This document shows, one piece after another, positions 38,429-46,293 of a stretch of DNA of 64,000 nt. Location: positions 1 through 64,000 of the forward strand of contig NZ_JMLC01000010.1 of assembly GCF_000686605.1 (NCBI RefSeq), written 5' to 3'. Within the stretch, counting starts at the first letter, position 1, and each line of letters begins with the position of its first letter. Position numbers and translations under genes: made by a program. The notes beneath the pieces were generated by a model, which searched no databases, was not told the DNA's origin, and saw only the letters and a list, made by a program, of their open reading frames with translations. Source of the DNA: Streptococcus sobrinus DSM 20742 = ATCC 33478 (lineage in GTDB: Bacteria > Bacillota > Bacilli > Lactobacillales > Streptococcaceae).

Positions 38429-38456
38429 CAGAAATATGTATTTCTATATTTCTGTA
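38429..38456. repeat. AT-rich palindrome
   Basis: ACAGAAATA and TATTTCTGT form a perfect 9-bp inverted repeat around a 10-nt centre. It could be an operator or a hairpin upstream of the 38.5-38.8 kb region. Confidence 0.4.
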
Positions 38457-38569
38457 TTTACAGATATCCATAAAAAGTGTACAATATAAATACAAAGTTG
38501 AGAAAGTACAACATTATATAAGAAGTGTTTGAAGTACTTACTTAGTGTTAAACAGAAAAAGAAGCGGGG

Positions 38570-38700
38570 CTGCAACCTCACTTCTGGATAATAACTCTTC
38601 CCTGTTCTTCGACAAGACAATTTTTTCGAACTTTTATTGTCTTTATGTTTAGTCCGCGTTTCTTTTTTGAAAAGCGGCTTTTTTGTTTTTTCCATTAAAG
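38570..38700. other. Two opposed terminator-like hairpins (attenuator or type I toxin-antitoxin candidate)
   Basis: The plus strand has CCGCGTTTC-TTTTTT-GAAAAGCGG followed by CTTTTTTGTTTTTT (about 38655-38695), a convincing terminator. The minus strand has AGAAGTGAGG-TTGCAG-CCCCGCTTCT followed by TTTTTC (about 38558-38587). Transcripts entering from both sides would overlap by about 100 nt. A minus-strand frame here (through LDILIKIIVEVIEKLAIDLL) is hydrophobic but lacks an ATG with a ribosome-binding site. The plus hairpin could instead be an attenuator for the ABC-F gene 330 nt on. The gap 38701-39020 shows only AT-rich DNA and a weak -10 (TATAAT, 38998). Confidence 0.35.
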
Positions 38701-39021
38701 CTGATCTAGAAAAGAACTTATAAAGCAAATCAATTGCAAGCTTTTCTATCACTTCAACAATAATTTTTATTAGAATATCAAGCGTGTTATCGCCCCCTCT
38801 CGTGTCTGTATTATTTCCCTCCTGACTTCTTATTTTAATATTATAAACACGAAAAGAGTTATCCGTCTTTTGTTATAGCATGATAGCTAAAATAATGAAA
38901 ATACTTTTAGCGCTTTGGCTCAAAACTGATTTAATTTTTTACTATTCCACTTTAAATTGAAAAATCCCCCTATTTCTAGTAGAATGAAAACACGTATTAT
39001 AATGAATAAAGAGGTAACACT

Positions 39022-40641
39022 TTGCTTACAGTATCAGACATCTCTCTGCGTTTTAGCGACCGTAAACTTTTTGACAACGTCAACATCAACTTTACTGCTG
39101 GTAATACCTACGGCTTGATTGGAGCCAATGGTGCCGGTAAATCAACCTTTTTGAAAATTTTAGCCGGCGATATTGAGCCAACAACTGGCTATGTCGCCCT
39201 TGGACCCAATGAGCGTCTCTCGGTTCTTCGCCAAAATCACTTTGACTACGAAGAGGAACGAGCCATTGATGTGGTTATCATGGGTAATGAACAACTCTAT
39301 CAGGTGATGAAGAAAAAAGATGCCATCTATATGAAGCCTGATTTTTCTGAGGAAGATGGAGTCAAGGCTGCTGAGCTGGAAGGTACCTTTGCTGAGTTGG
39401 GTGGCTGGGAAGCGGAAAGCGAAGCATCTCAACTCCTGCAAAACCTCAATATTCCTGAAGATCTTCACTATCAAAACATGAGTGAACTGGCCAACGGCGA
39501 CAAGGTCAAGGTGCTCTTGGCCAAGGCTCTCTTTGGTAAGCCAGATGTCTTGCTTCTGGACGAACCGACCAATGGTCTTGATATTCAGTCCATTTCTTGG
39601 CTGGAAGAATTTCTGATTGATTTTGAAAATACCGTTATCGTGGTTTCCCACGACCGCCACTTTTTAAACAAGGTCTGCACCCACATGGCTGATTTGGACT
39701 TTGGGAAAATTCAAATCTATGTTGGTAACTATGATTTCTGGAAGGAATCTTCTGAGTTGGCGGCTAAATTGCAGGCTGACCGCAATGCCAAGGCTGAAGA
39801 AAAAATCAAGGAGCTGCAAGAATTTGTAGCCCGCTTCTCAGCCAACGCTTCCAAATCTAAGCAGGCCACCTCTCGCAAGAAGATGCTGGATAAGATTGAA
39901 TTGGAAGAAATCGTCCCATCCAGTCGGAAATATCCCTTCATCAATTTTAAATCTGAGCGGGAAATCGGTAACGACCTCCTGAGCGTAGAAAATCTGTCAG
40001 TCACTATTGATGGAGAAAAAATCCTCAATAATATCAGCTTCATCCTGCGCCCAGGAGATAAGACAGCCCTGATTGGTCAAAATGATATTCAGACTACAGC
40101 CCTGATTCGGGCTCTTATGGGTGATGTTGACTACGATGGAAGCATCAAGTGGGGCGTGACGACTAGTCGCTCCTACCTGCCTAAGGATAACTCAAGAGAT
40201 TTTGCTTCTGGCGAATCTATCCTAGAATGGCTTCGCCAATTTGCTTCCAAGGAAGAAAATGACAACACCTTCCTGCGTGGTTTTCTGGGGCGCATGCTCT
40301 TCTCAGGCGACGAGGTTAATAAGTCTGTCAACGTCCTCTCTGGGGGTGAAAAGGTGAGGGTCATGCTGTCTAAGCTCATGCTCCACAAATCTAATGTTCT
40401 GGTACTTGATGACCCAACCAACCACTTGGACCTGGAATCAATTTCTAGTCTCAATGACGGCTTGAGAGATTTCAAGGAATCCATTATCTTTGCCAGCCAT
40501 GACCACGAATTTATCCAAACCTTAGCCAACCATATCGTTGTCATTTCTCAAAACGGCGTTATCGACCGTATTGATGAAACTTATGACGAATTCTTGGCCA
40601 ACGATGACGTTCAAGCCAAGGTCCAAGACCTGTGGAAATAA
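39022..40641 (+). CDS. ABC-F family ATPase, YkpA/YbiT type
   Basis: A 539-residue soluble protein with two ABC domains and no membrane part. Domain 1 has Walker A GANGAGKST (about 34-42) and Walker B VLLLDEPTNGLD. The linker (about 230-290) is Lys/Glu-rich. Domain 2 has signature LSGGEKVRVMLSK and Walker B VLVLDDPTNHLD, but its Walker A reads GQNDIQTTAL, lacking the Gly-Lys-Ser/Thr core. B. subtilis YkpA shows a similar loose second site. ABC-F proteins bind the ribosomal E site. The start is the TTG at 39022 with GAGGT before it. The real target is not known. Confidence 0.88.
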   Translation: MLTVSDISLRFSDRKLFDNVNINFTAGNTYGLIGANGAGKSTFLKILAGDIEPTTGYVALGPNERLSVLRQNHFDYEEERAIDVVIMGNEQLYQVMKKKDAIYMKPDFSEEDGVKAAELEGTFAELGGWEAESEASQLLQNLNIPEDLHYQNMSELANGDKVKVLLAKALFGKPDVLLLDEPTNGLDIQSISWLEEFLIDFENTVIVVSHDRHFLNKVCTHMADLDFGKIQIYVGNYDFWKESSELAAKLQADRNAKAEEKIKELQEFVARFSANASKSKQATSRKKMLDKIELEEIVPSSRKYPFINFKSEREIGNDLLSVENLSVTIDGEKILNNISFILRPGDKTALIGQNDIQTTALIRALMGDVDYDGSIKWGVTTSRSYLPKDNSRDFASGESILEWLRQFASKEENDNTFLRGFLGRMLFSGDEVNKSVNVLSGGEKVRVMLSKLMLHKSNVLVLDDPTNHLDLESISSLNDGLRDFKESIIFASHDHEFIQTLANHIVVISQNGVIDRIDETYDEFLANDDVQAKVQDLWK

Positions 40642-40642
40642 A

Positions 40643-41028
40643 ACTCAATGAAAATCAAAATAGTAAGGAACAGAGATCTCAGCCACTAAAGAAGCAAGAG
40701 ATCTGACGGCAATCGCTATAACGGTTGCCTAGCTTCTCCACTAACTCAGACTATTTTATCTAAGTGTCGCCGAGTAACTAACTGCAGGTAGCTTAAAAGG
40801 TCTTCCAGACCTTTTAAGACAGGAGATGGGAAAAGCCCTGCTTTTTTCAACAAGTACGGCAAAGTGAGTTAACAAAGCGACTCAAGAAAAAGGAAGACGA
40901 TGATGCTTTCCTTTTGGAGCTAGTGAGAGTCATAGGTAGACCGCAGTAGCGGCTACTGCTGCAAATCAATATTTTCAAATCTTAGATTTGCTTTACTGAT
41001 CTATCTTTTTGATTTTCGAAGCGTGTAA
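40643..41028 (-). repeat. BOX-like repeat element, long copy
   Basis: It begins ACTCAATGAAAATCAAAA and ends GATTTTCGAAGCGTGT. The hairpin CTTAAAAGGTCT-TCC-AGACCTTTTAAG (40792-40818) is the counterpart of the one at 22579-22605 with a C-G pair replaced by T-A. A second hairpin GCAGTAG-CGG-CTACTGC lies near 40951-40967. About 385 nt, with no coding sequence. Confidence 0.65.
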
Positions 41029-41034
41029 ACAATT

Positions 41035-41069
41035 AAAGAGTCTGATGCTAATTAGTATTCAGGCTCTTT
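41035..41069 (+). terminator. Possible terminator of the ABC-F gene
   Basis: AAAGAGTCTGA pairs with TCAGGCTCTTT (one mismatch) but the following tract is only TTTAAATAA, so efficiency is doubtful. Confidence 0.45.
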
Positions 41070-41087
41070 AAATAAGGAAAGTTTATT

Positions 41088-43700
41088 ATGATTGCGTTTT
41101 TAAAAAAACATCAAAAAAACCTAGCTTTCTACGGTTTGGCCTTTCTCCTCCCCGTACTGATTATGCTGACTGCTCTTTGGACTTTGGGCATTTACTGGGG
41201 AAGTAAGACAACCATCTTAGCTAGTGACGGATTCCACCAATATTCTATTTTTGCCATCCAGTTACGTAATGTTCTGCATGGTAGTGATAGTCTCTTTTAT
41301 ACCTTCACCTCTGGATTGGGACTAAACTTTTACGCCCTCTCCAGCTATTATTTGGGATCCTTTCTCTCCCCTTTCTATTATTTCTTCAGTGCCAAGTCTA
41401 TGGCCGATGCAGTCTATCTCTTTACCCTGATTAAATTCGGTCTGATGGGACTGTCAATGTCCTTTACACTTCGTCAACTTTTTGTAAAGCTGAAAAATGG
41501 GTTAATTATTAGTCTATCGACTTCTTATACTTTGATGAGCTTTGCCATTAGCCAGTTAGAAATCAATACCTGGTTGGATGTTCTCATTCTTGCTCCTCTG
41601 ATTATCTTAGGGCTGCATTTTCTCCTAGAGAAGAAGAGTTTCTGGCTTTACTACTTGACACTAACTTTACTCTTTATCCAGAATTACTATTTTGGATTTA
41701 TGATGGCTATCTTTTTAGTTCTCTACTTTTTAATGAACCTGAGTCGGCAGTCGTCTTGGCGGGAAGTTGTCACTTCCTTGACAAACTTTACAGTGATGTC
41801 CATTTTATCTGGTCTAACCTCTGCTATTATGCTGCTACCAAGCTATTTAGACTTGTCAACCCATGGAGAAAAATTCTCAACATTTGACACACTAGTAACT
41901 GACAAGGCTTGGACTTTTGACCTCTTTGCGAAAAATTTTGTTGGAGCCTATGATACAACCAAATTTGGGGCCACCCCCATGATTTACGTTGGGCTCCTTC
42001 CCTTAGTCTTGGCTCTGGTCTTCTTTACCCTTAAGGAAATTAAATGGCGGGTTAGACTGGCCTATTTTCTGCTATTAGCACTAATGATTGCTAGTTTCTA
42101 TCTCAATCCACTGGACCTACTTTGGCAAGGAATGCACGCACCAAATATGTTTTTGCACCGCTACGCTTGGCTCTTTTCAACTCTCATTATTTTAATGGCC
42201 GGTGAGAGTCTCACTTACCTGCAAAAATTTCGTATTAAATACCTCTTTATTATTTTCACGGTCTTGATGGCTGGCTTTGGTATCACCTTCATTTTTGCTA
42301 AGCATTACACTTTCTTGAAGCCTGTTCATTTGATTTTGACCCTAGCTTTCCTTATTGCCTACGCTGTAATTTTGATTTCTTTCAAGAGAAAACAGTTAAG
42401 TCAGGGGGCTTTGATAGTCTTCACTTTGATTTTCTCGATTCTTGAGATTGGGCTTAATTCCTACTATCAAGTCAATCGTCTTAATGATGAATGGATTTTT
42501 CCAACTAGAGGTGGCTATGAACAAGATATGTCGGACATTGACTACCTTGTCAGCTATAGTAAAAAACAGCACGATACCTTCTTTAGAACAGAAAGGCTTC
42601 TGCCTCAAACTGGTAATGACAGTATGAAATTCAACTACAATGGTATTTCTCAATTTTCTTCTGTCAGAAATACAGCTTCCAGTAGCCAACTTGACCGACT
42701 GGGCTTTCAATCCAATGGTACTAATCTTAACTTACGTTACCAGAATAATACGATTATTGCCGACAGTCTCTTTGGTGTGACATATAATATTGCCAATGAA
42801 GACGTGGACAAATATGGTTTTAATCCAGTTGACTATTCTGGCCCCTTGACCCTTTACCAGAATAAAAATGCTAGCCAGCTGGCTATTCTGACAAATGGTA
42901 TTTACAAAAATGTCAACTTTAGCATTAATACTCTGGACAACCAAACTTATTTACTCAATAATTTGAGTGGTCTCAAGCAGAATTACTTTACAAGGTTGTC
43001 AAGTCAATCGCAAGCCCTCTCAAAGCCTGCCCTGTTAAACAATCGGGTGACAGCGACTGCCTCAGCTGGAGAATCCACGGCAAAAATCACTTATCAGGTT
43101 CAAGTTTCAGCTAATCAACAAGCCTATGTTAGCATGCCCAACCTAACCTTGAGTAACGAGTCCGCCAAGTCTATCCTTATAACGGTTAATGGCAAAACCT
43201 ACAATTATACCTCCGACAATGCCTATACTTTCTTTAATCTTGGCTACTACAAAGAAACTAAAAATTTGACGGTGACCTTCAGTTTCCCAGATAATAGTCA
43301 GGTTTCCTTTGATCAGCCAACCTTCTATGGTCTCAACACTCTCGCCTATCAAAAGGCCATGGACAAAATCAATAATCAAAAAGTCAATGTCACGACTGAC
43401 CATAATCATGTTAGCGTCAACTACACCGCTAAAAAAGCTGGCTCCCTCTTTTTCACCCTCCCCTATGATAAGGGCTGGTCAGCTAAAGTCAACGGCAAAC
43501 CCGTTAAAATTCGTAAAGGCCAAAAGGGCTTCATGGTTGTAGATGTCCCAGCTGGTAAAGGACAGGTCAAACTAAGCTTTCTACCGAATGGCTTCAAACT
43601 AGCCAGCCTCCTTTCCCTGGCAGGATTCACCCTCTTCATCATCTATAACTATGGCTATCGTCATTTTCTACAGAAAAAAGCAAAAGCTTCTGGACATTAG
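41088..43700 (+). CDS. YfhO family membrane protein
   Basis: An 870-residue protein with an N-terminal helix (about 15-35), the conserved SDGFHQYSIFAIQLRNVLHG loop with acidic residues typical of GT-C folds, about twelve further helices to residue 455, then a large extracellular beta-rich part (about 470-840) and a final helix. This is the YfhO/DUF2079-like architecture. B. subtilis YfhO is a glycosyltransferase that glycosylates lipoteichoic acid, so a role in wall-polymer decoration is a fair inference. AAGGAAAG precedes the ATG. It is monocistronic. Confidence 0.85.
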   Translation: MIAFLKKHQKNLAFYGLAFLLPVLIMLTALWTLGIYWGSKTTILASDGFHQYSIFAIQLRNVLHGSDSLFYTFTSGLGLNFYALSSYYLGSFLSPFYYFFSAKSMADAVYLFTLIKFGLMGLSMSFTLRQLFVKLKNGLIISLSTSYTLMSFAISQLEINTWLDVLILAPLIILGLHFLLEKKSFWLYYLTLTLLFIQNYYFGFMMAIFLVLYFLMNLSRQSSWREVVTSLTNFTVMSILSGLTSAIMLLPSYLDLSTHGEKFSTFDTLVTDKAWTFDLFAKNFVGAYDTTKFGATPMIYVGLLPLVLALVFFTLKEIKWRVRLAYFLLLALMIASFYLNPLDLLWQGMHAPNMFLHRYAWLFSTLIILMAGESLTYLQKFRIKYLFIIFTVLMAGFGITFIFAKHYTFLKPVHLILTLAFLIAYAVILISFKRKQLSQGALIVFTLIFSILEIGLNSYYQVNRLNDEWIFPTRGGYEQDMSDIDYLVSYSKKQHDTFFRTERLLPQTGNDSMKFNYNGISQFSSVRNTASSSQLDRLGFQSNGTNLNLRYQNNTIIADSLFGVTYNIANEDVDKYGFNPVDYSGPLTLYQNKNASQLAILTNGIYKNVNFSINTLDNQTYLLNNLSGLKQNYFTRLSSQSQALSKPALLNNRVTATASAGESTAKITYQVQVSANQQAYVSMPNLTLSNESAKSILITVNGKTYNYTSDNAYTFFNLGYYKETKNLTVTFSFPDNSQVSFDQPTFYGLNTLAYQKAMDKINNQKVNVTTDHNHVSVNYTAKKAGSLFFTLPYDKGWSAKVNGKPVKIRKGQKGFMVVDVPAGKGQVKLSFLPNGFKLASLLSLAGFTLFIIYNYGYRHFLQKKAKASGH

Positions 43701-43712
43701 TCCAAAAGCTTT
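43681..43712 (+). terminator. Terminator of the yfhO-like gene
   Basis: AAAGCTTCTGGAC and GTCCAAAAGCTTT pair (one mismatch) with an ATTA loop, followed by TTTTTT. The stem spans the stop codon. Confidence 0.8.
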
Positions 43713-43773
43713 TTTGAGTAATTTAAGCAAAATAAAAAGCCGCCAAACCATTGACAACTTAAAAGTCTTATCA

Positions 43774-43845
43774 TAGTCCGTACGGGATTCGAACCCGTGT
43801 TACCGCCGTGAAAAGGCGGTGTCTTAACCCCTTGACCAACGGACC
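43774..43845 (-). tRNA. tRNA-Glu (UUC)
   Basis: A 72-nt cloverleaf on the minus strand. Acceptor GGTCCGT pairs with ACGGACT (one G-U), discriminator A. The D arm has GGTCAAGGGGTTAAGAC and the anticodon loop CTTTTCA gives anticodon TTC. The T arm is CGGGTTCGAATCCCG. CCA is not encoded. The U34 of this tRNA is a target of the MnmA and MnmG enzymes coded in the same window. Confidence 0.95.
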
Positions 43846-43978
43846 AGACTTTAAATAGTATATCCTAGACTTTGTTCTGTGTCAATAGTTTTTTCAAATT
43901 ATTTTTATATTTTTTTAAGCAAGTATCGCCAAAAACTTCTACCCCCTATAGTCACCGTTTTCTGTATTTTCGGCCATA

Positions 43979-44008
43979 TTGACAGGCAAAGCTTTCTTTT
44001 GATAGAAT
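43979..44008 (+). promoter_or_regulatory. Promoter of tRNA-Arg
   Basis: TTGACA (43979-43984), an 18-nt spacer and TAGAAT (44003-44008), 10 nt before the tRNA. Confidence 0.7.
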
Positions 44009-44017
44009 AAAAGAGCT

Positions 44018-44091
44018 GGTTCCATAGCTCAGCTGGATAGAGCATTCGCCTTCTAAGCGAACGGTCGCAGGTTCGAATCCTGCTGGAATCA
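44018..44091 (+). tRNA. tRNA-Arg (UCU)
   Basis: A 74-nt cloverleaf. Acceptor GGTTCCA pairs with TGGAATC (one G-U), discriminator A. The D arm has GCTCAGCTGGATAGAGC. The anticodon stem TTCGC/GCGAA encloses CTTCTAA, giving anticodon TCT, which reads AGA/AGG. The T arm is GCAGGTTCGAATCCTGC. CCA is not encoded; a run of seven T follows at once and probably terminates it. Confidence 0.95.
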
Positions 44092-44119
44092 TTTTTTTAC
44101 TGAAAAAAAATCAAGGAAT

Positions 44120-44312
44120 GAGACCAAAATCGGTATTGCTTAACAATTGATTTGGTTTTCTCAAACAGTCTTCCGGACTGTTTGGTCTATTCACTGGCAT
44201 GGTAAGGACTAAGAACTTTACCTCCAGTTTGTTGGCATGTGCTGGGGTAATGCTGAGGCTTCAAGACAATCATCACAAATCAACCACTGCGTCAAATGGT
44301 TTGATGTAAAAA
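44120..44312 (-). repeat. Structured repeat family B, 44-kb copy
   Basis: On the minus strand CATCAAA-CCA-TTTGACG (about 44286-44303) is followed by GCAGTGGTTGATT, the family B signature. Further along the same strand the hairpin CAAACAGTC/GACTGTTTG lies near 44164-44186. No gene is visible between tRNA-Arg and rlmH. Confidence 0.5.
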
Positions 44313-44346
44313 ATAGAGAGGTTGGGATGACAAGCCCCCAGCCTCT
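44313..44346 (-). terminator. Terminator of rlmH
   Basis: On the minus strand AGAGGCTGGG pairs with CCCAACCTCT (one mismatch), followed by CTATTTTTT, 5 nt past the stop codon. Confidence 0.8.
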
Positions 44347-44350
44347 TGTT

Positions 44351-44830
44351 TTATTTATGATAGGGACTGCCTTCTTGAATCATAAAGGCCCGATAAATTT
44401 GTTCAACCAAAACTAACCGCATGAGTTGGTGGGGCAGGGTTAAGCGACCAAAGCTCATTAGGAGGTTAGCTCGCTTTTTGATTTGAAGTGCTAGACCCAA
44501 GCTTCCTCCAATAATAAAGGTAATATCAGAAAAGCCTCTCAGGGTAGCATCGGCTAACTTCTTGGAAAAGTCCTCTGAGGTCCATTCTTGACCTTCAATG
44601 GCGAGGACGATGACAAAATCACGCTCGGCAACCTTAGCCATAATTCGCTCAGCCTCCCTGGCCATAATCTGCTGGTTCTGGGCAGAACTGGCCTTATCTG
44701 GTGTCTTCTCGTCTGGTAGCTCGATAGCTTCAAATTTAGCAAAACGCCCCAGACGCTTGACATATTCCTGGATCCCATCTTTTAAATATTTTTCCTTAAG
44801 TTTTCCAACTGTAATCAGCTTAATTTTCAT
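44351..44830 (-). CDS. rlmH: 23S rRNA pseudouridine-1915 N3-methyltransferase
   Basis: A 159-residue SPOUT methyltransferase. The N-terminus is [20 protein letters not shown], with the SAM-binding knot FIIGGSLGL and the C-terminal motif [20 protein letters not shown] (then YRAF). It methylates pseudouridine 1915 of helix 69. The ATG at 44830 matches the family start. A TATAAT -10 box (44837-44842) ends only 6 nt before this ATG, so the message is probably leaderless; ATGs further up would lie outside that transcript. Confidence 0.94.
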   Translation of the reverse strand: MKIKLITVGKLKEKYLKDGIQEYVKRLGRFAKFEAIELPDEKTPDKASSAQNQQIMAREAERIMAKVAERDFVIVLAIEGQEWTSEDFSKKLADATLRGFSDITFIIGGSLGLALQIKKRANLLMSFGRLTLPHQLMRLVLVEQIYRAFMIQEGSPYHK

Positions 44831-44836
44831 AAGAAC

Positions 44837-44845
44837 ATTATAACA
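44837..44845 (-). promoter_or_regulatory. Extended -10 promoter giving a leaderless rlmH mRNA
   Basis: The minus strand reads TGTTATAAT, then GTTCTT, then the rlmH ATG. The expected start point coincides with the A of the ATG and no ribosome-binding site fits between. Confidence 0.55.
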
Positions 44846-44852
44846 CAGTCTC

Positions 44853-44938
44853 ATATCCACAAGTTTTCCACAATCCAAAGATGCTATGATTACTCGATTC
44901 AACGGCTATATTTATAGTTCTGTTTAAACTTATCCACA
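44853..44938. promoter_or_regulatory. DnaA-box cluster between rlmH and htrA
   Basis: TTATCCACA at 44930-44938 is a perfect DnaA box. ATATCCACA and TTTTCCACA near 44854-44876 each differ from it by one base. All three share one orientation. They overlap the rlmH promoter and lie just upstream of the htrA promoter, about 2.1 kb left of the main origin boxes. Confidence 0.65.
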
Positions 44939-44950
44939 AGCTGTGAATTC

Positions 44951-44979
44951 TTGCTTTTTACTGGACAATAGGGTATAGT
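44951..44979 (+). promoter_or_regulatory. htrA promoter
   Basis: TTGCTT (44951-44956), a 17-nt spacer and TATAGT (44974-44979). Directly downstream, two TTAAA-type half-sites (TTAAAAGGTCTTTTAAAA) could be a degenerate CiaR site; CiaR controls htrA in other streptococci. This last point is tentative. Confidence 0.6.
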
Positions 44980-45025
44980 TAAAAGGTCTTTTAAAAAAGA
45001 AAAATTTATTTCGGAGGATTGACTA

Positions 45026-46234
45026 TTGAAAAAAGTTAAAAAGATTTCTTGGAAAAAAATCCTAAAACCTTTCTTGATGCTACTGATTGGTTTTCTAGGT
45101 GGCTTATTGGCAACCTTCGTCATGCTAAAAATGAGTGGTATCAATACATCTCTGGGCAAAAATGTCGTCAGCCATACCCAATACAATAATTCATCTGACG
45201 TCACAAAGGCTGTAGATAAGGTTAAGGATGCTGTTGTCACAGTTAATAATTACCAAGAGCTGTCTGATTCTCAAGCCAAGGCTGCTGATGAAGCTGGTTT
45301 GGAAAAGGATAAGGATGGCTTGACTCCAGTTGCTCAAGGTTCTGGGGTTATCTATAAAAAAGATGGAAAAAGTGCCTATGTCGTTACTAATGCCCATGTT
45401 GTTAGTGGCGCTAAGAAACTAACTCTCATGTTGGGTGGTGAAACTGATCGCAGTAAAGCCATCAAAGGGGAATTAATCGGTTCAGATACTTATTCCGATA
45501 TTGCTGTTATCAAGATTTCCTCTGATAAGGTGACTAAGGTAGCTGAGTTTGCTGACTCGTCATCTGTTAAGGTTGGTGAAACAGCCATTGCTATCGGTAG
45601 CCCTTTAGACAAGAAATTTGCTAATACTGTTACTCAAGGTATTATTTCAGCTTTGGACCGAACAGTAACTCTGACCGCTGAAGATGGAACAACAATCCAA
45701 ACCAAAGCCTTCCAAACCGATGCGGCTATCAACCCTGGTAACTCAGGCGGTGCCCTTATCAATATTGAAGGTCAAGTTATCGGTATCAATTCTAGTAAAA
45801 TTTCTCTAGAGGGTGCTGAAGGTCTCGGCTTTGCTATCCCTTCTAATGATGTTGTTTCTACTATTAATCAGTTAGAAAAGAATGGTAAGGTTAGCCGCCC
45901 AGCCCTCGGCATTACCATGGGCGATTTAAGCAGCGCAAGCTCTTCCGTTAAGGACAAGGTTGATGTTCCTAGTGATGTTACCAAAGGTGTTGTGGTTGGT
46001 TCTGTCCAATCCGATATGCCAGCTGATGGTAAGTTGAAAGAATACGATGTTATCACCAAGATAGATGATAAGGATGTTAGCTCTGTTGCTGAGTTACAAG
46101 AAGAACTTTACAAGCACAAACTTGGTGACACCGTCACCCTGACCTTCTACCGCGACGGTAGCAAGAAGACAGCTGACATTAAATTGAATAAATCTAGCGA
46201 TGATTTGGATTCATCCTCATCAAGCAGTAAGTAA
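45026..46234 (+). CDS. htrA: HtrA/DegP serine protease
   Basis: A 402-residue surface protease. An N-terminal membrane anchor (about 16-36, FLMLLIGFLGGLLATFVML) precedes the trypsin-like domain with His in VVTNAHVVSG, Asp in SDIAVIKI and Ser in NPGNSGGAL, then one PDZ domain (about 290-385) and a Ser-rich tail. It degrades misfolded exported proteins and, in pneumococcus, competence peptide. The TTG at 45026 is preceded by GGAGG at the right distance. htrA-parB next to dnaA is the conserved streptococcal order. Confidence 0.95.
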   Translation: MKKVKKISWKKILKPFLMLLIGFLGGLLATFVMLKMSGINTSLGKNVVSHTQYNNSSDVTKAVDKVKDAVVTVNNYQELSDSQAKAADEAGLEKDKDGLTPVAQGSGVIYKKDGKSAYVVTNAHVVSGAKKLTLMLGGETDRSKAIKGELIGSDTYSDIAVIKISSDKVTKVAEFADSSSVKVGETAIAIGSPLDKKFANTVTQGIISALDRTVTLTAEDGTTIQTKAFQTDAAINPGNSGGALINIEGQVIGINSSKISLEGAEGLGFAIPSNDVVSTINQLEKNGKVSRPALGITMGDLSSASSSVKDKVDVPSDVTKGVVVGSVQSDMPADGKLKEYDVITKIDDKDVSSVAELQEELYKHKLGDTVTLTFYRDGSKKTADIKLNKSSDDLDSSSSSSK

Positions 46235-46249
46235 AACTTGACAGTTTAC

Positions 46250-46285
46250 TGAATACCTTTACACTATTGTAAAGGTATTTTTTAG
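46250..46285 (+). terminator. Terminator of htrA
   Basis: AATACCTTTACA pairs with TGTAAAGGTATT around CTAT, followed by TTTT. parB begins 9 nt later, so read-through may feed parB. Confidence 0.8.
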
Positions 46286-46293
46286 AGGTGGTC

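Noticed and set aside
38444..38752. A 102-codon minus-strand frame upstream of the ABC-F gene as a full protein
   Set aside because: It starts at an internal GTG without a binding site, runs through two terminator-like hairpins and ends in odd Phe/Cys/Tyr-rich sequence. Only its first part might be a peptide, so I list the region as regulatory.
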